This document shows, one piece after another, positions 32,447 to 43,814 of a DNA stretch of 64,000 nucleotides. The stretch covers positions 337,347,029 to 337,411,028 of the forward strand of contig NC_058522.1 of the NCBI RefSeq assembly GCF_904849725.1, written 5' to 3'. The stretch's first letter is position 1; each line of letters starts with the position of its first letter. The notes below the pieces were generated by a model. The model had not been told where the DNA came from and made no database searches. It saw only the letters and a list, made by a program, of their open reading frames with translations. The DNA comes from Hordeum vulgare subsp. vulgare (lineage: Eukaryota > Streptophyta > Magnoliopsida > Poales > Poaceae). The position numbers were made by a program, and so were the translations under genes.

Positions 32447-32999
32447 TGTTGATACTCGTCCATAGACGTGTCAAGACCTCAAGTCGTGGTGAGATCATAG
32501 GTGGCAAAGGCCTGCCCGAAGCGCACCCCCGCTTGCCACCTAAGGCCGCATTTATGGCGCACTATCTTAAGTGCCAGAGTTAGGTATGATAGCAATATTG
32601 GCTATCTAATCATGTCAGTTGCCACTACAGATGCCCCTTGAGCTATAAAAGGAGGCCCGAGGCAACCTAGGAAAGGATTCGGATCTTTGGATATTCAAAT
32701 ACTTAGAGATTCAACGCTTGGTATGTTATAGCCAAGCGTAAGTGTATGCGCGTCCTAGATTCCCCCGACAACCCTTGTTGGGGCATAGCTCCGTGCAAAC
32801 TTTGTCTTCCCCAATCAATCCATGAAAGCAGGAGTAGGGCTTTAGGCTTCACAGCGGCCCAAACATGGGTAAAAAACTCCCGAGTCTCATCATCATGTTG
32901 TTCCGTACTCTCTGCTCTTTGTGCGATACGACCTCCCCGCCGAACTACAAAGCGACCCAAAAAGTCCCATAGGTGACCGCGTGCAGACCTACACCGACA
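32447..32999 (+). repeat. 5' LTR of element C (about 553 bp)
   Basis: The proposed ends are TGTTGATACTCG and ACACCGACA. The TATA box TATAAAA is at 32644-32650, followed by GGAGGCCCGAGG. The left end is uncertain because no second LTR copy is present to compare. Confidence 0.6.
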
Positions 33000-33003
33000 T
33001 CTT

Positions 33004-33021
33004 TGGCGCGCCAGGTAGGGG
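33004..33021 (+). other. Primer binding site of element C
   Basis: TGGCGCGCCAGGTAGGGG follows the LTR by four bases. This motif is common directly after the 5' LTR of grass Gypsy elements. I do not assign the tRNA. Confidence 0.7.
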
Positions 33022-33089
33022 GTTTCGTTCATGCAAACCTAAGGATACCATAAGCATGCTGATCTTGATCATGGTTTTCCTTCTTCACG

Positions 33090-35671
33090 ATGGCTCCCAA
33101 GAAGAAGACCGACACATACGCTTACTGATACGTAACCGTCGTATCTATAATTTTTGATTATTTCATGCCAATATTCTACAACTTTCATATACTTTTGGCA
33201 ACTTTTTATACTATTTTTGGGACTAACATATTGATCCGGTGCCCAGTGCCAATTCGTATTTGTTGCATGTTTTTTGTTTCACAGATTATCCATACCAAAC
33301 AAAGTCCAAACGCAATAAAAAACCTACGGGGATTTTTTTTGGAATATTTATGATTTTTGGGTAGAAGAATCTATGCGAAACGATGCCCGAGGAGGTCACA
33401 AGCCCAGGAGGCGCGGCCCCCCCTAGGGCGCGGCTGGCAGGCTTGTGACCAATCCCTAAGGCAGTTGGGGCCCTTGTGTCGCCGCAACAAAGATAATATC
33501 CGGAAGAAAATCTTGCTAAAATTTCAGCCCAATCGGAGTTACGATCTCCGGGAATTTGAGAAACGGTAAAAGGCACAATCTGGGAGCGCAGAAACAGAAG
33601 GAAACAGAGAGAGAGAGATCCAATATCGGAGGGGCTCTCGCCCATCCGCCGCCATGGAGACCATGGACCAGAGGGGAAACCCTTCTCCCATCTAGGGAGG
33701 AGGTCAAGGAAGAAGAAAAATAAGGGGGGCTCTCTCCCCCTCTCTCCCGGCGGCGCCGAAACGCCGGCTGGGACATCATCGTGTGACGTCGATCTACACC
33801 AACACCTCCCTCATGTTCACCAACACCTCCATCACCTTCCCCCATCTATATTCAGCGGTACACTCTCCCGCAACCTGTTGTACCCTCTATTTGAACATGG
33901 TGCTTTATGCTTCATATTATTATCCAATGATGTGTTGCCATCCTATGATGTCTGAGTAGATTTTCGTTGTCCTATCGGTGATTGATGAATTCCTATTATT
34001 GGTTTAATTTGCTTGTAGTTATGTTGCTGTCCCTTGGTGCCCATCATATGAGCGCGCGCGTGGATCACACCATAGCGTTAGTAGTATGTTAATAGGACTA
34101 TGTATTGGAGGGCAAGGGTGACAGAAGCTTTAGCCTAGCATAGAAATTGATGCATACGGGATTGAAGGGGGACCAATATATCTTATTGCTATGGTTGGGT
34201 TTTACCTTAATGAACGTTAGTAGTTGCGGATGCTAGCTAATAGTTCCAGTCATAAGTTCATAGGGTTCCAAGTAAGGGATGACATGCTAGCAGTGGGCTC
34301 TCCCACATAAAACATGCCATTGGCCTAGTAACGTAGTCAATTGCTTAGGGACAATTCCGCAACTCCTACCACCACTTTTCCACACTCGTTAAACTAACAT
34401 AATTGTTTCTTTATCTAACCAGCCCCTAGTTTTTATTTACGTGTTCTTTCTTTTCTTGCAAACCTATCCTAGCACTCCTACAAAGTACTTCTAGTTTCAT
34501 ACATGTTCTAGGTAAAGCGAATGTAAAGTGTGCGTAGAGTTGTATCGGTGGTCGATAGAACTTGAGGGAATATTTGTCCTACCTTCAGCTCCTCGTGGGG
34601 TTCGACACTCTTACTTATCGAGAAAGGCTACAATTGATCCCCTATACTTGTGGGTTATGACTCACCCTTCTAGTTAGAAGGCCACGACGCTTGCAGCCAC
34701 GGACACCGCTGGCGTAGCGGCGACATCAGGCGATGTAGGCACCATGGTTGACATTGTCGGTGCACGCGACACCGCCATCGTGTCCCCTATGATCGAGGCC
34801 GGAACGGGGGTGCCGGAGGCGAGCAACATCGACGTCCTAGCGAGCTTGCCCCTGGTGCAAGGGGTGAAAGGGACACCCAGGCCCCACGCATCCGCCGCAT
34901 TAGTGACCGCACTCGCAATAGCGGCGTCCAGTCCGAGGGAAACCGTAGTCCACCAGCGTCGTTGGCCTTGGGTGCAGTTGCTGGGCGCGAGCCTCATCCA
35001 GAACAAGATGTAGGGTTGAGCGGGGCCATAGATCCGCACGCCCAGCCACCCCCACGTGAGGCCACCATGGCGACCAGCACACGACAACAAGGACGCGATG
35101 AGGCTCCTCCTAGTTCCACCAGGAGTCGAGCCACGTCCCGGTCCACGTCTTTGCCCATGTCGGACGGCCTAGAGGCGATGGCGCGGTCTCAGCTGTTGTT
35201 AAATTCCCCCAAGTGGCTGGCAAGATGGACGAATGGAGAGCCATTATCCAAAGTTTGATTGGCTTTGCCGAAGCCGGTAAATCATAGCGAGAAGGGCCGT
35301 CTCGCCGTCCACGGACGACATTGGCGGCCTGAATAGACGGTCGTTTTGAGGGGGGCACGCCGACAATGCAGTACCCTCCTCGACAGCATGCTCAAGGACA
35401 GCCGCAACAAGCTCAGTGCACCGACAGGCCTGACGAGGCATCTATGGCCTCGACCTGCCCGCGCGACTAGGGAGACCAGTGACGTGTCCTAGAAGACAGG
35501 CGGAAAGAGGACGCGTGCACCACCATCGAATTTCCCCGGGAAGCACACCTTTAATCCAACAAACGTGATGGCTAAACGCTGGCAACCCCGAGCCCGTTGC
35601 TGGCGAAAACCTACCTTACAAGGTCGGGTGTCCCGCCTTCACTCGCGATCTGTGACAGGTCCGCTGGCCGT
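33090..35671 (+). pseudogene. gag: Element C gag, N-terminal part, split by a solo LTR
   Basis: ATG at 33090 opens MAPKKKTDTYAY, which is cut at 33125 by the solo LTR. After the second duplication copy the coding sequence resumes at 34666 with an early stop. It gives a weak Ala/Val/Thr-rich segment (about 34680-35010), further low-complexity sequence, and reaches the GCCGT target site of element 2. No capsid domain lies in this part; it follows at 43815. Several stops make it non-functional. Confidence 0.5.
33126..34660 (+). mobile_element. Solo LTR, 1535 bp, in gag of element C
   Basis: It starts TGATACGTAACCGTCG and ends ACTTGTGGGTTATGA. The terminal TCA usual for this family has become TGA. 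The target duplication is CTTAC (33121-33125) against CTCAC (34661-34665), one mismatch. No internal domain. The first 240 bp match the LTR pieces at 31520-31970 and 47341-47880 in opposite orientation. Confidence 0.8.
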
Positions 35672-37186
35672 TGATACGTCTCCAACGTATCTATAATTTT
35701 TGATGGTTCCATGCTATTATCTTGTCAACTTTGGATGTTTTGTATGCATGATTATGCTATTTTATATCTTTTTTGGGACTAACCTATTAACTCCGTGCCA
35801 AGTGCCAGTTTATGTTTTTTCCGTGTTTTTGACCTTTTTCAGAGGAGAATTTTAAACAGAGTCCAAACGGAATAAAACCTGCGGAATGATTTTTGCCATA
35901 ACAGAAGATACGCAGGGGACTTGGGAACCAAGGCAAAGGACCCTGGGGGAGGTCACAAGCCCCTAGTCGCGGCCTGGCGGGCGCCTAGCAGGCTTGTGGG
36001 CCCCCATGGCTCCTTTGCCTACTTCTTCTCCCTATAAATTCCCTAAAAATACAAAACTGCCAGAGAGAGCCACAAAAATACTTTTCCGCCGCCGCAAGCT
36101 TCTGTCTCCGCAAGATCCCATCTAGGGCACGTTATGGTGCCCTGCCGGAGGGGGGATTCGGACACGGAGGGCTTCTTCTTCAACACCATTGCCTCTCTGA
36201 TGATGCGTGAGTAGTTCACCACAGACCTTCGGTTCCATAGCTAGTAGCTAGATGGCTTCTTCTCTCTCTTGGTTCTTCAATACAAAGTTCTCCATGATCT
36301 TCATGGAGATCTATCCGATGTACTCTTCTTTTGCGGTGTGTTTGTCGAGATCCGATGAATTGTGGATTTATGATCAGATTATCTATGAATATTATTTGAG
36401 TCTCCTCTGATCTCTTATATGCGTGATGTCGTATCCTTGTAATTCTCTTCGAGTTCTAGGTTTCGTTTGGCCAACTTGTTCTATAATTCTTGCAATGGGA
36501 GAAGTGCTTGGTTTTGTGTTCATACCGTGCGGTGTCCTCATCCAGTGACAGAAGGGGTAGCGAGGCATGCATCGTGTTGTTTCCATCAATGTTAAAAAGA
36601 TGGGGTTTATATCTATTGCATGAATTTATCCCTCTACATCATGTCATCTTGCTGAAGGCATTACTCTGTTTGTTATGAACTCAGTACACTAGATGCATGC
36701 TGGATAGCAATTGATGTGTGGAGTAATAGTAGTAGATGCAGACAGTATGGGTCTACTTGTCTCGGACGTGATGCCTATATGTATGATCACTGCCTTAGAT
36801 ATCATCATGACTTTGCGCAGTTCTATCAATTGCTCGACAGTAATTCGTTCACCCACCGTAATACTTGCTATCATGAGAGAAGCCTCTAGTGAACACTATG
36901 GCCCCCGGGTCTACTTCACATCATATTTTCAGCTCTACACTTTTACTTCGCTGCACTTTCCACCTTCAAATCTCACCTTGCAATTAACCGTGAAGGGATT
37001 GACAACCCCTTTATAGCGTTGGGTGCAAGTTTGTTTGTTTTTGCGCAGGTACATTGGTGACTTGTCTTGATACTCCTACTGGATTGATACCTTGGTTCTC
37101 AAACTGAGGGAAATACTTACTGCTACTGTGCTGCATCACCCTTTCCTCTTCAAGGGAAAACCAACGCAAGCTCAAGAGGTAGCAAG
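35672..37186 (+). repeat. 5' LTR of element 2
   Basis: It starts TGATACGTCTCCAACG and ends AAGAGGTAGCA, with TATA box TATAAAT at 36033-36039. The frames on both strands within it are also found in the 3' LTR and are not genes. Confidence 0.9.
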
Positions 37187-37197
37187 AAGAATTTCAG

Positions 37198-37215
37198 GCG
37201 CCGTTGCCGGGGAGT
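37198..37215 (+). other. Primer binding site of element 2 (tRNA-Asp type)
   Basis: AGGCGCCGTTGCCGGGGA differs only at the first base from the complement of the tRNA-Asp 3' end. It lies 11 bases after the LTR. Confidence 0.8.
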
Positions 37216-37463
37216 ATCAAGTCAAGAATAGTCTCCCTTCAATGTGTCAATTTCTGGCACCGGGGACTATTCTAAGTGAAGCTTATCCAAGTAATTATTG
37301 CAAACTCATCTCTTGCATTTAATTTTTTGCCTTTTGCCTTTCGTTTTCCTCTCCCCCACTTCTGAAAAACAAAAATTTACAAAAATATTTTCCTTTTTCG
37401 TTTGCCCTTTTCTTTCGCTTGCTTTCTGTTCGCTTGGGTGCTTGTCTGCTTGCTGAAGTCACC

Positions 37464-39515
37464 ATGATTGAAAACACCAAATTGTGTGACTTCTCGAATA
37501 CTAATAATAATGATTTTATTAGTAGTCCGATTGCTCCCGCCACTAGTGCGGAATCATATGAAATCAATGCTGCTTTGATGAATCTTGTTATGAACAACAA
37601 TTTTCCGGCCTTCCTAGTGAAGATGCCGCATCCCATCTTAATACCTTCACTGAGTTATGCGATATGCAAAACAAGAAATATGTGGATAATGATGTGATTA
37701 AATTGAAGCTATTTCCGTTCTCATTACGAGATCGAGCAAGAACTTGGTTTTCATCTTTGCCCAAAAATAGTACTGATTCTTGGAACAAGTGTAAAGATGC
37801 TTATATACCCAAGTATTTTCCACCGGCTAAGATTATCTCTCTCCATAATGATATCATGAATTTTAAGGAACTTGATCATGAACATGTTGCACAATCTTGG
37901 GAAAGAATGAAATTGATGATTAGAAATTGTCCCGCTCATTGCTTCAGTCTTTGGATGATTATACAAATCTTCTATGCTGGTTTGAATTTTGCTTCTAGAA
38001 ATATCTTGGATTCCGCGTCCGGTGGAACTTTCATGGAAATCACATTAGGAGAAGCCACAAAACTCCTAGACAATATCATGACAAACTATTCTCAAAGGCA
38101 CACTGAAAGGTCACCTACTAGTAAAAAAGTGCATGCTATAGAAGAAATTAACTCTCTGAGTGCTAAGATGGATGAGTTAATGAAATTGTTTACTAGTAAA
38201 GGTTCTCCTTTACTTCCTTCATTGAGAATAGAAATGAGAGCTTGGATGTTAATTTTGTTGGTAGGAATAATTTTGGCAACAACAATGCTTTTAGAGGTAA
38301 CTTTATTCCTAGGGCTTTTCCTAGTAATCCCTCTAATAACTTTGCCAATTCCTAAAAAAATTCTCATGGAATTTACAATAAATTACCCTCTGATCTTGAG
38401 AGTAATATTAAAGAGTTTATCAACTCGCAAAAGATTTTCAATGCGTCCATAGAAGAAAAACTGCTCAAAATTGATGACTTGGCTAGGACCGTTGATATAA
38501 TATCTCTTGATATTGATGCTTTGAAATTGAGATGTGCTCCTCCCAAGATTAATATGGATGAAACTTTGAAAGCTATGCTTGTTTCCATGAATGAGAGTAA
38601 AGAAAGAACAGCCCAAATTTGTGCTAGACATGAATGGCTTAAAAGGCGTGTTCTCGTGATGAGAATCACGAAGATCTTAAAGTGCTTGGTGTGACTCCCA
38701 TTGAATCCTTGTTTTGTAATGTCAAACCTAATGATGATGGGTCTGGATATGAATCCACTTTGGTTGAGAAACGCCCCAATGATTCGGAGTCTATCTATCT
38801 TGATGCTAAAAGCAGTGAAAGTGGAGTAGAGGATATCAAAACTTTGAGTAGTAATCAAATTACTACTTTGGATTTCAAGGAAGTCAATTATGATAGTTGC
38901 TCTTTGATTGAATGTATTTCCTTGATGCAATCCATGCTAAACTCTCCACACGCTTATAGCCAAAATAAAGCCTTTACCGATCATATCGTTGATGCTATGA
39001 TGAAATCTCTTAAAGAGAAACTTGAGTTGGAGATATCTATTCCTAGAAAACTTCATGATGAGTGGGAACCTACTATCAAAATCAAGATTAAAAACTATGA
39101 ATTCAATTCTTTGTGTGATTTGGGTGCTAGTGTTTCCGCTATTCCAAAGTCTTTATGTGATGTTCTAGGCTTCAACGAGATTGACGACTGCTATCTTAAT
39201 TTGCATCTTGCGGATTCTACTCTTAAGAAACCTATGGGAAGGATTAATGGTGTTCTTATTTTTGCAAATAGGAACTATGTACCCATAGATTTCATTGTGC
39301 TTGATATTGATTGCAATCCGACATGTCCCATCATTCTTGGTTGACCTTTCCTTAGGACTATTGGTGCTATCATCGATATGAAGGAAGGGAATATTAGATT
39401 TCAATTTCCATTAAAGAAGGGCATGGAACACTTTCCTAGAAAGAAAATAAGATTGCCTTATGAATCCATGATGAGGGCTACTTATGGTTTGAGCACCAAA
39501 GACGACGATACTTGA
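37464..39515 (+). pseudogene. gag: Element 2 Gag-protease polyprotein, frameshifted
   Basis: Gag and aspartic protease of an Athila-type element. ATG 37464 gives an N-terminal segment. A shift near 37606 leads to the capsid domain at 37664 (LKLFPFSLRDRARTWFSSLP, KYFPPAKI, LDHEHVAQSWERMK). A second shift near 38225 and a third near 38680 follow. Protease (38682-39515) has LCDLGASVSAIPKSLCD near 39110, Asp in DLGAS being the catalytic residue, and CNPTCPIILG near 39320. TGA at 39342-39344 interrupts the frame before its natural stop TGA 39513-39515. The coding region ends here without reverse transcriptase. Element 3 has the same layout, so absence of pol is a property of the family and not of this copy. 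Confidence 0.8.
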
Positions 39516-39560
39516 TTCTATCGCCTTATGCCTAGCTAAGGGCGTTAAACAATAGCGCTT

Positions 39561-39578
39561 ATTGGGAGGCAACCCAAT
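39561..39578 (+). other. Conserved hairpin after the element 2 protease
   Basis: ATTGGGAGGCAACCCAAT has a 6-bp perfect stem and loop AGGCAA. It lies 45 nt after the protease stop, beside GCCTAGCTAAGGG. The outer pair is A-T here and G-C in element 1. Confidence 0.75.
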
Positions 39579-42293
39579 GAATTTATCTTTGTTTTTTTGC
39601 TTTCTGTTTTGTTGTTTCCATACCATCATAATTCTGTTATGATTATGTTTTTTGTGTTTCTTTTTGTGTTTGAGCCAAGTAAAACCTTTATGATTAGTTT
39701 TGGTGATGGTTGTTTGATCTTGCTGAAAAAGACAGAAACTTTGCGCTCAGGAAAATATTTTTAATTCCTATCCAGAAAGAGCTTTTGAGTTTATTCTTTT
39801 TGATGCTGGTTGATATGCCAATTTCCCTAATTTTCATAATGTTTCAGAATTTTTGAGATACCAGAAGTATACAGATTTCTACACAGTGGTCTGTTTTTGA
39901 CAGATTCTGTTTTTGTTGTGTTGATTGCTTATTTTGATGAAACTATGGATAGTATCGGGGGGTAATAGCCGTGTTAAAAGTGATAATACAGCAATCTAAC
40001 ATAAATCCAAATAGAAATCAAGTTTACTACAGTACCTAAGGAGTTGGTGGTTTGTTTTCTTATGCTAATGATATCACGAGTTTCTGTTTAAGTTTTGTGT
40101 TGTGAAGTTTTCATGTTTTGGGTGATGTTCTCATGGACAATGGGATAAAGAGTGGAAAGATATCAAGCTTGGGGATGACCAAGGCATCCCAAGCCAAATT
40201 CAAGGACACCAAAAAGCCTAAGCTTGGGGATGCCCCGGGAAGGCATCCCCTCTTTCGTCTTCAATCCATCGGTAATGTTACTTGGAGATATATTTTTATT
40301 CACCACATGATATGTGTTTTGCTTGGAGCGTCGTGTATTATAGGAGTCTTTTTTTTGTGTCACAATCATTCTTGATGCACACCTTTTTTAGAGAGACATG
40401 CACTCATCGTGAATTTGCTAGAATACTCATTGAGCTTCGCTTATATCTTTTGAGTTCGGCGATTTAGCTCTCATGTGCTTCACTTATATCTTTTGAGCTA
40501 GATAATTTTGCTTTAGTGCTTCACTTAGACATTTTTAGAGCATGACGGTGTCATATTTTGAAGAAATAAAAACTCTTGATCTTCACTTGTATCTTTTTGA
40601 GAGTGCTCTCTCTCAGTAACTTGGTAATTGTCTTGTGCTATGAAAGTAGTCCTAAAGATGACAGGCATCCAAAGAGGATATAATAAAAACTTCCATATTC
40701 AAGTGCATTGATTAGTATGAGAAGTTTGATTCCAAACAATTAGTTTTGATATATGGATTTGGTAATATTGGTAGTTATGTTAGTATGGTGTTGTGAATCT
40801 AGAAATACTTGCGTTGAAGTTAGTGATTCCCGTAGCATGCACGTATGGTGAACCGCTATGTTAGGAAGTCGGAGCATACTTGATTTATTGATTTTCATCC
40901 TTTGTGTGGCGGTCGGAATCGCGCGATGGTTAACACCTACCAACCCTTCCCCTAGGAGTATGCGTTTAGCACTTTGTTTCGATTACTAATAAAACTTTCG
41001 CAATAAGTATATGAGTTCTTCATGACTAATGTGAGTCCATGGTATAGATGCACTTTCACCTTCCAGCATTGCTAGCCTCTCTAGTACCGTGCAACTTTTG
41101 CCGGTACACAAACCCACCATATACCTTTCTCAAAACAGCCACCATACCTACCTATTATGGCATTTTCATAGCCATTCCGAGATATATTGCCATGCAACTC
41201 CCACCGTTCCGTCTCATGACTTGTGCCGTCACTTTCATATTTCCATTGCATGATCGTAAGATAGCAAGCGAGATATTTCAACGGCATACGCTAAGCTAGA
41301 TCGTTGCACATCCTGGTACACTGCCGGAGGCATTTTCTATAGAGTCATCATTTCTCTAAGTATTGAGTTGTGAGTAAATAAAAGTGTGATGATCATCATT
41401 ATGAGAGCATTGTCCCATGTGAGGAAATAAAAAAAAGAGGCCAAAGATGCCCACCAAAAAAAATAAAAAGAGGACAAAGAGCCCAAGCAAAAAAATGAGA
41501 GAAAAAGAGAGAAGGGACAATGCTGCTATATTTTTCCACACTTGTGCTTCACAATAGCACCATGTTCTTCATGATAGAGAGTCTCTTGTTTTGACACTTC
41601 CATATACTAATGGGAATTTTCATTATATAACTTGACTTGTATATTCCAATGATGGGCTTCCTAAAAATTGCCCTAGGTCTTTGTGAGCAAGCAAGTTGGG
41701 TGCACACTCACTAGTTCTCCTTTTGAGCTTTCACACACTTATAGCTCTAAGTGCATCTGTTGCATGGTAATCCCTACTCATTCACATTGATATCAATTGA
41801 TGGGCATCTCCATAGCCCGTTGATACGCCGAGTCGATGTGACCATCTCCCCCTTTTTGCCTCACAACCTCCACCACACTCTATTCCACCTATAGTGATAT
41901 ATCCATGGCTCACGCTCATGTATTGCGTGAGAGTTGAAAAAGTTGGAGAAAGTAAGAGTGCGAAAACAATTACTTGGCCAATACTGGGGTTGTGCATGAT
42001 TTAAATTCGTTGTGTGGGGATGATGGAGCATAGACAGACTATATGATTTTGTAGGGATAACTTTCTTTGGCCTTGTTATTTCAAAAGTTTGTGATCACTT
42101 TGCTAGTATGCTTAAAGTATTATTGTTTTCATGTAAAAAGTAAACTATTGTTTTGAATCTTATGGATCTGAACATTCATGTCACAAGAAAGAAGTTACAA
42201 AGGACAAATATGTTAGGTAGCATTCCACATCAAAAATTTGGTCTTTATCACTTCCCTACTCGAGGACGAGCATGAGTTAAGCCTGGGGATGCT
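39579..42293 (+). other. Non-coding 3' region of element 2
   Basis: This region of 2.7 kb has no supported gene. It holds two strong hairpins (40167-40194, 40226-40250) and four imperfect copies of CTTCACTTATATCTTTTGAG (40430-40610). It also holds an A/G-rich tract (41425-41516), the CCATGGCTCACGCTCATG block near 41905, and the polypurine tract CCTGGGGATGC just before the 3' LTR. The same order of landmarks recurs in element 3, so the region is conserved as sequence although it encodes nothing. Confidence 0.6.
40167..40250 (+). other. Pair of hairpins containing the polypurine-tract motif
   Basis: Hairpin A (40167-40194) pairs GCTTGGG-ATG with CATCCCAAGC around one bulged G. Hairpin B (40226-40250) pairs GGGGATGCC with GGCATCCCC around a 7-nt loop. 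Both 5' arms contain GCTTGGGGATG, the core of the polypurine tract found just before the 3' LTR of this family. Confidence 0.7.
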
Positions 42294-43809
42294 TGATACG
42301 TCTCCAACATATCTATAATTTTTGATGGTTCCATGCTATTATCTTGTCAACTTTGGATGTTTTGTATGCATGATTATGCTATTTTATATATTTTTTGGGA
42401 CTAACCTATTATCTCAGTGCCAAGTGCCAGTTTCTGTTTTTTTCCGTGTTTTCGACCATTTTCACAGGAGAATTTTAAACGGAGTCCAAATGGAATAAAA
42501 CCTGCGTAATGATTTTTTTCCATAACAGAAGATACGCAGGGGACTTGGGAACCAAGGCAAAGGACCCCGGGGGAGGTCACAAGCCCCTTAGCCGCGGCCT
42601 GGGGAGCGCCTAGCAGGCTTGTGGGACCCCCATGGCTCCTTTGCCCTAATTCTTCCGCCTATAAATTCTCTAAAAATCCAAAACTGCCAAAGAGAGCCAC
42701 AAAAATACTTTTTTGCCGCCGCAAGCTTCTGTCTCCGCAAGATCCCATCTGGGCACGTTCTGGTGCCCTGCCGGAGGGGGGATTCGTACACGGAGGGCTT
42801 CTTCATCAACACCATTGCCTCTCCGATAATGCGTGAGTAGTTCACCACAGACCTTTGGGTCCATAGCTAGTAGCTAGATGGCTTCTTCTCTCTCTTGGAT
42901 CTTCAATACAAAGTTCTCCATGATCTTCATGGAGATCTATCCGATGTAATCTTCTTTTGCGGTGTGTTTGTCGGGATCCGATGAATTGTGGATTTATGAT
43001 CAGATTATCTATGAATGTTATTTGAGTCCCCTCTGATCTCTTATATGCATGACTTCTTATCCTTGTAATTCCCTTCGAGTTTCGGTTTCGTTTGGACAAC
43101 TTGATCTATAATTCTTGCAATGGGAGAAGTGCTTGGTTTTTGGTTCATACCGTGCGGTGTCCTCACCCAATGACAGAAGGGGTAGCAAGGCATGCATCAT
43201 GTTGTTGCCATCAAGGGTAAAAAGATGGGGTTTATATCTATTGCATGAATTTATCCCTCTACATCATGTCATCTTGCTTAAGGCGTTACTCTGTTTTATT
43301 TGAACTCAATACACAGATGCATGCTGGATAGCAGTCAATGTGTGGAGTAATAGTAGTAGATGCAGACAGTATCAGTCTACTTGTCTCGGACATGATGCCG
43401 ATATGTATGATCATTGCCTTAGATATCATCATTACTTTGCGCGGTTCTATCAATTGCTCGATAGTAATTCGTTCACCCACCGTAATACTTGCTATCATGA
43501 GAGAAGCCTCTAGTGAACACTATGCCCCATAGGTCTACTTCACATCATATTTTCAGCTCTATACTTTTATTTCGTTGCACTTTCCACCTTCATATCTCAC
43601 CTTGCAATTAATCGTGAAGGGATTGACAACCCCTTTATAGCATTGGGTGCAAGTTTGTTTGTTTTTGCGCAGGTACATTGGTGACTTGTCTTGATACTCC
43701 TACTGGATTGATACCTTGGTTCTCAAACTGAGGGAAATACTTACTGCTACTGTGCTGTATCACACTTTCCTCTTCAAGGGAAAAACCAACGCAAGCTCAA
43801 GAGGTAGCA
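42294..43809 (+). repeat. 3' LTR of element 2
   Basis: The 1516-bp LTR follows GCCTGGGGATGCT and ends AAGAGGTAGCA, then GCCGT. Confidence 0.9.
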
Positions 43810-43814
43810 GCCGT

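Larger units (their letters stand above)
35672..43809 (+). mobile_element. Element 2: complete Athila-like Gypsy with gag-protease only, 8138 bp
   Basis: LTRs are 35672-37186 (1515 bp) and 42294-43809 (1516 bp), with exact duplication GCCGT (35667-35671, 43810-43814). A tRNA-Asp-type primer site and a polypurine tract are present. The internal 5107 bp encode gag and protease (37464-39515), then 2.8 kb of non-coding but structured sequence. No reverse transcriptase, RNase H or integrase is seen, so the element depended on another for copying. The LTRs differ by several percent by eye. The target is gag of element C. Confidence 0.9.
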
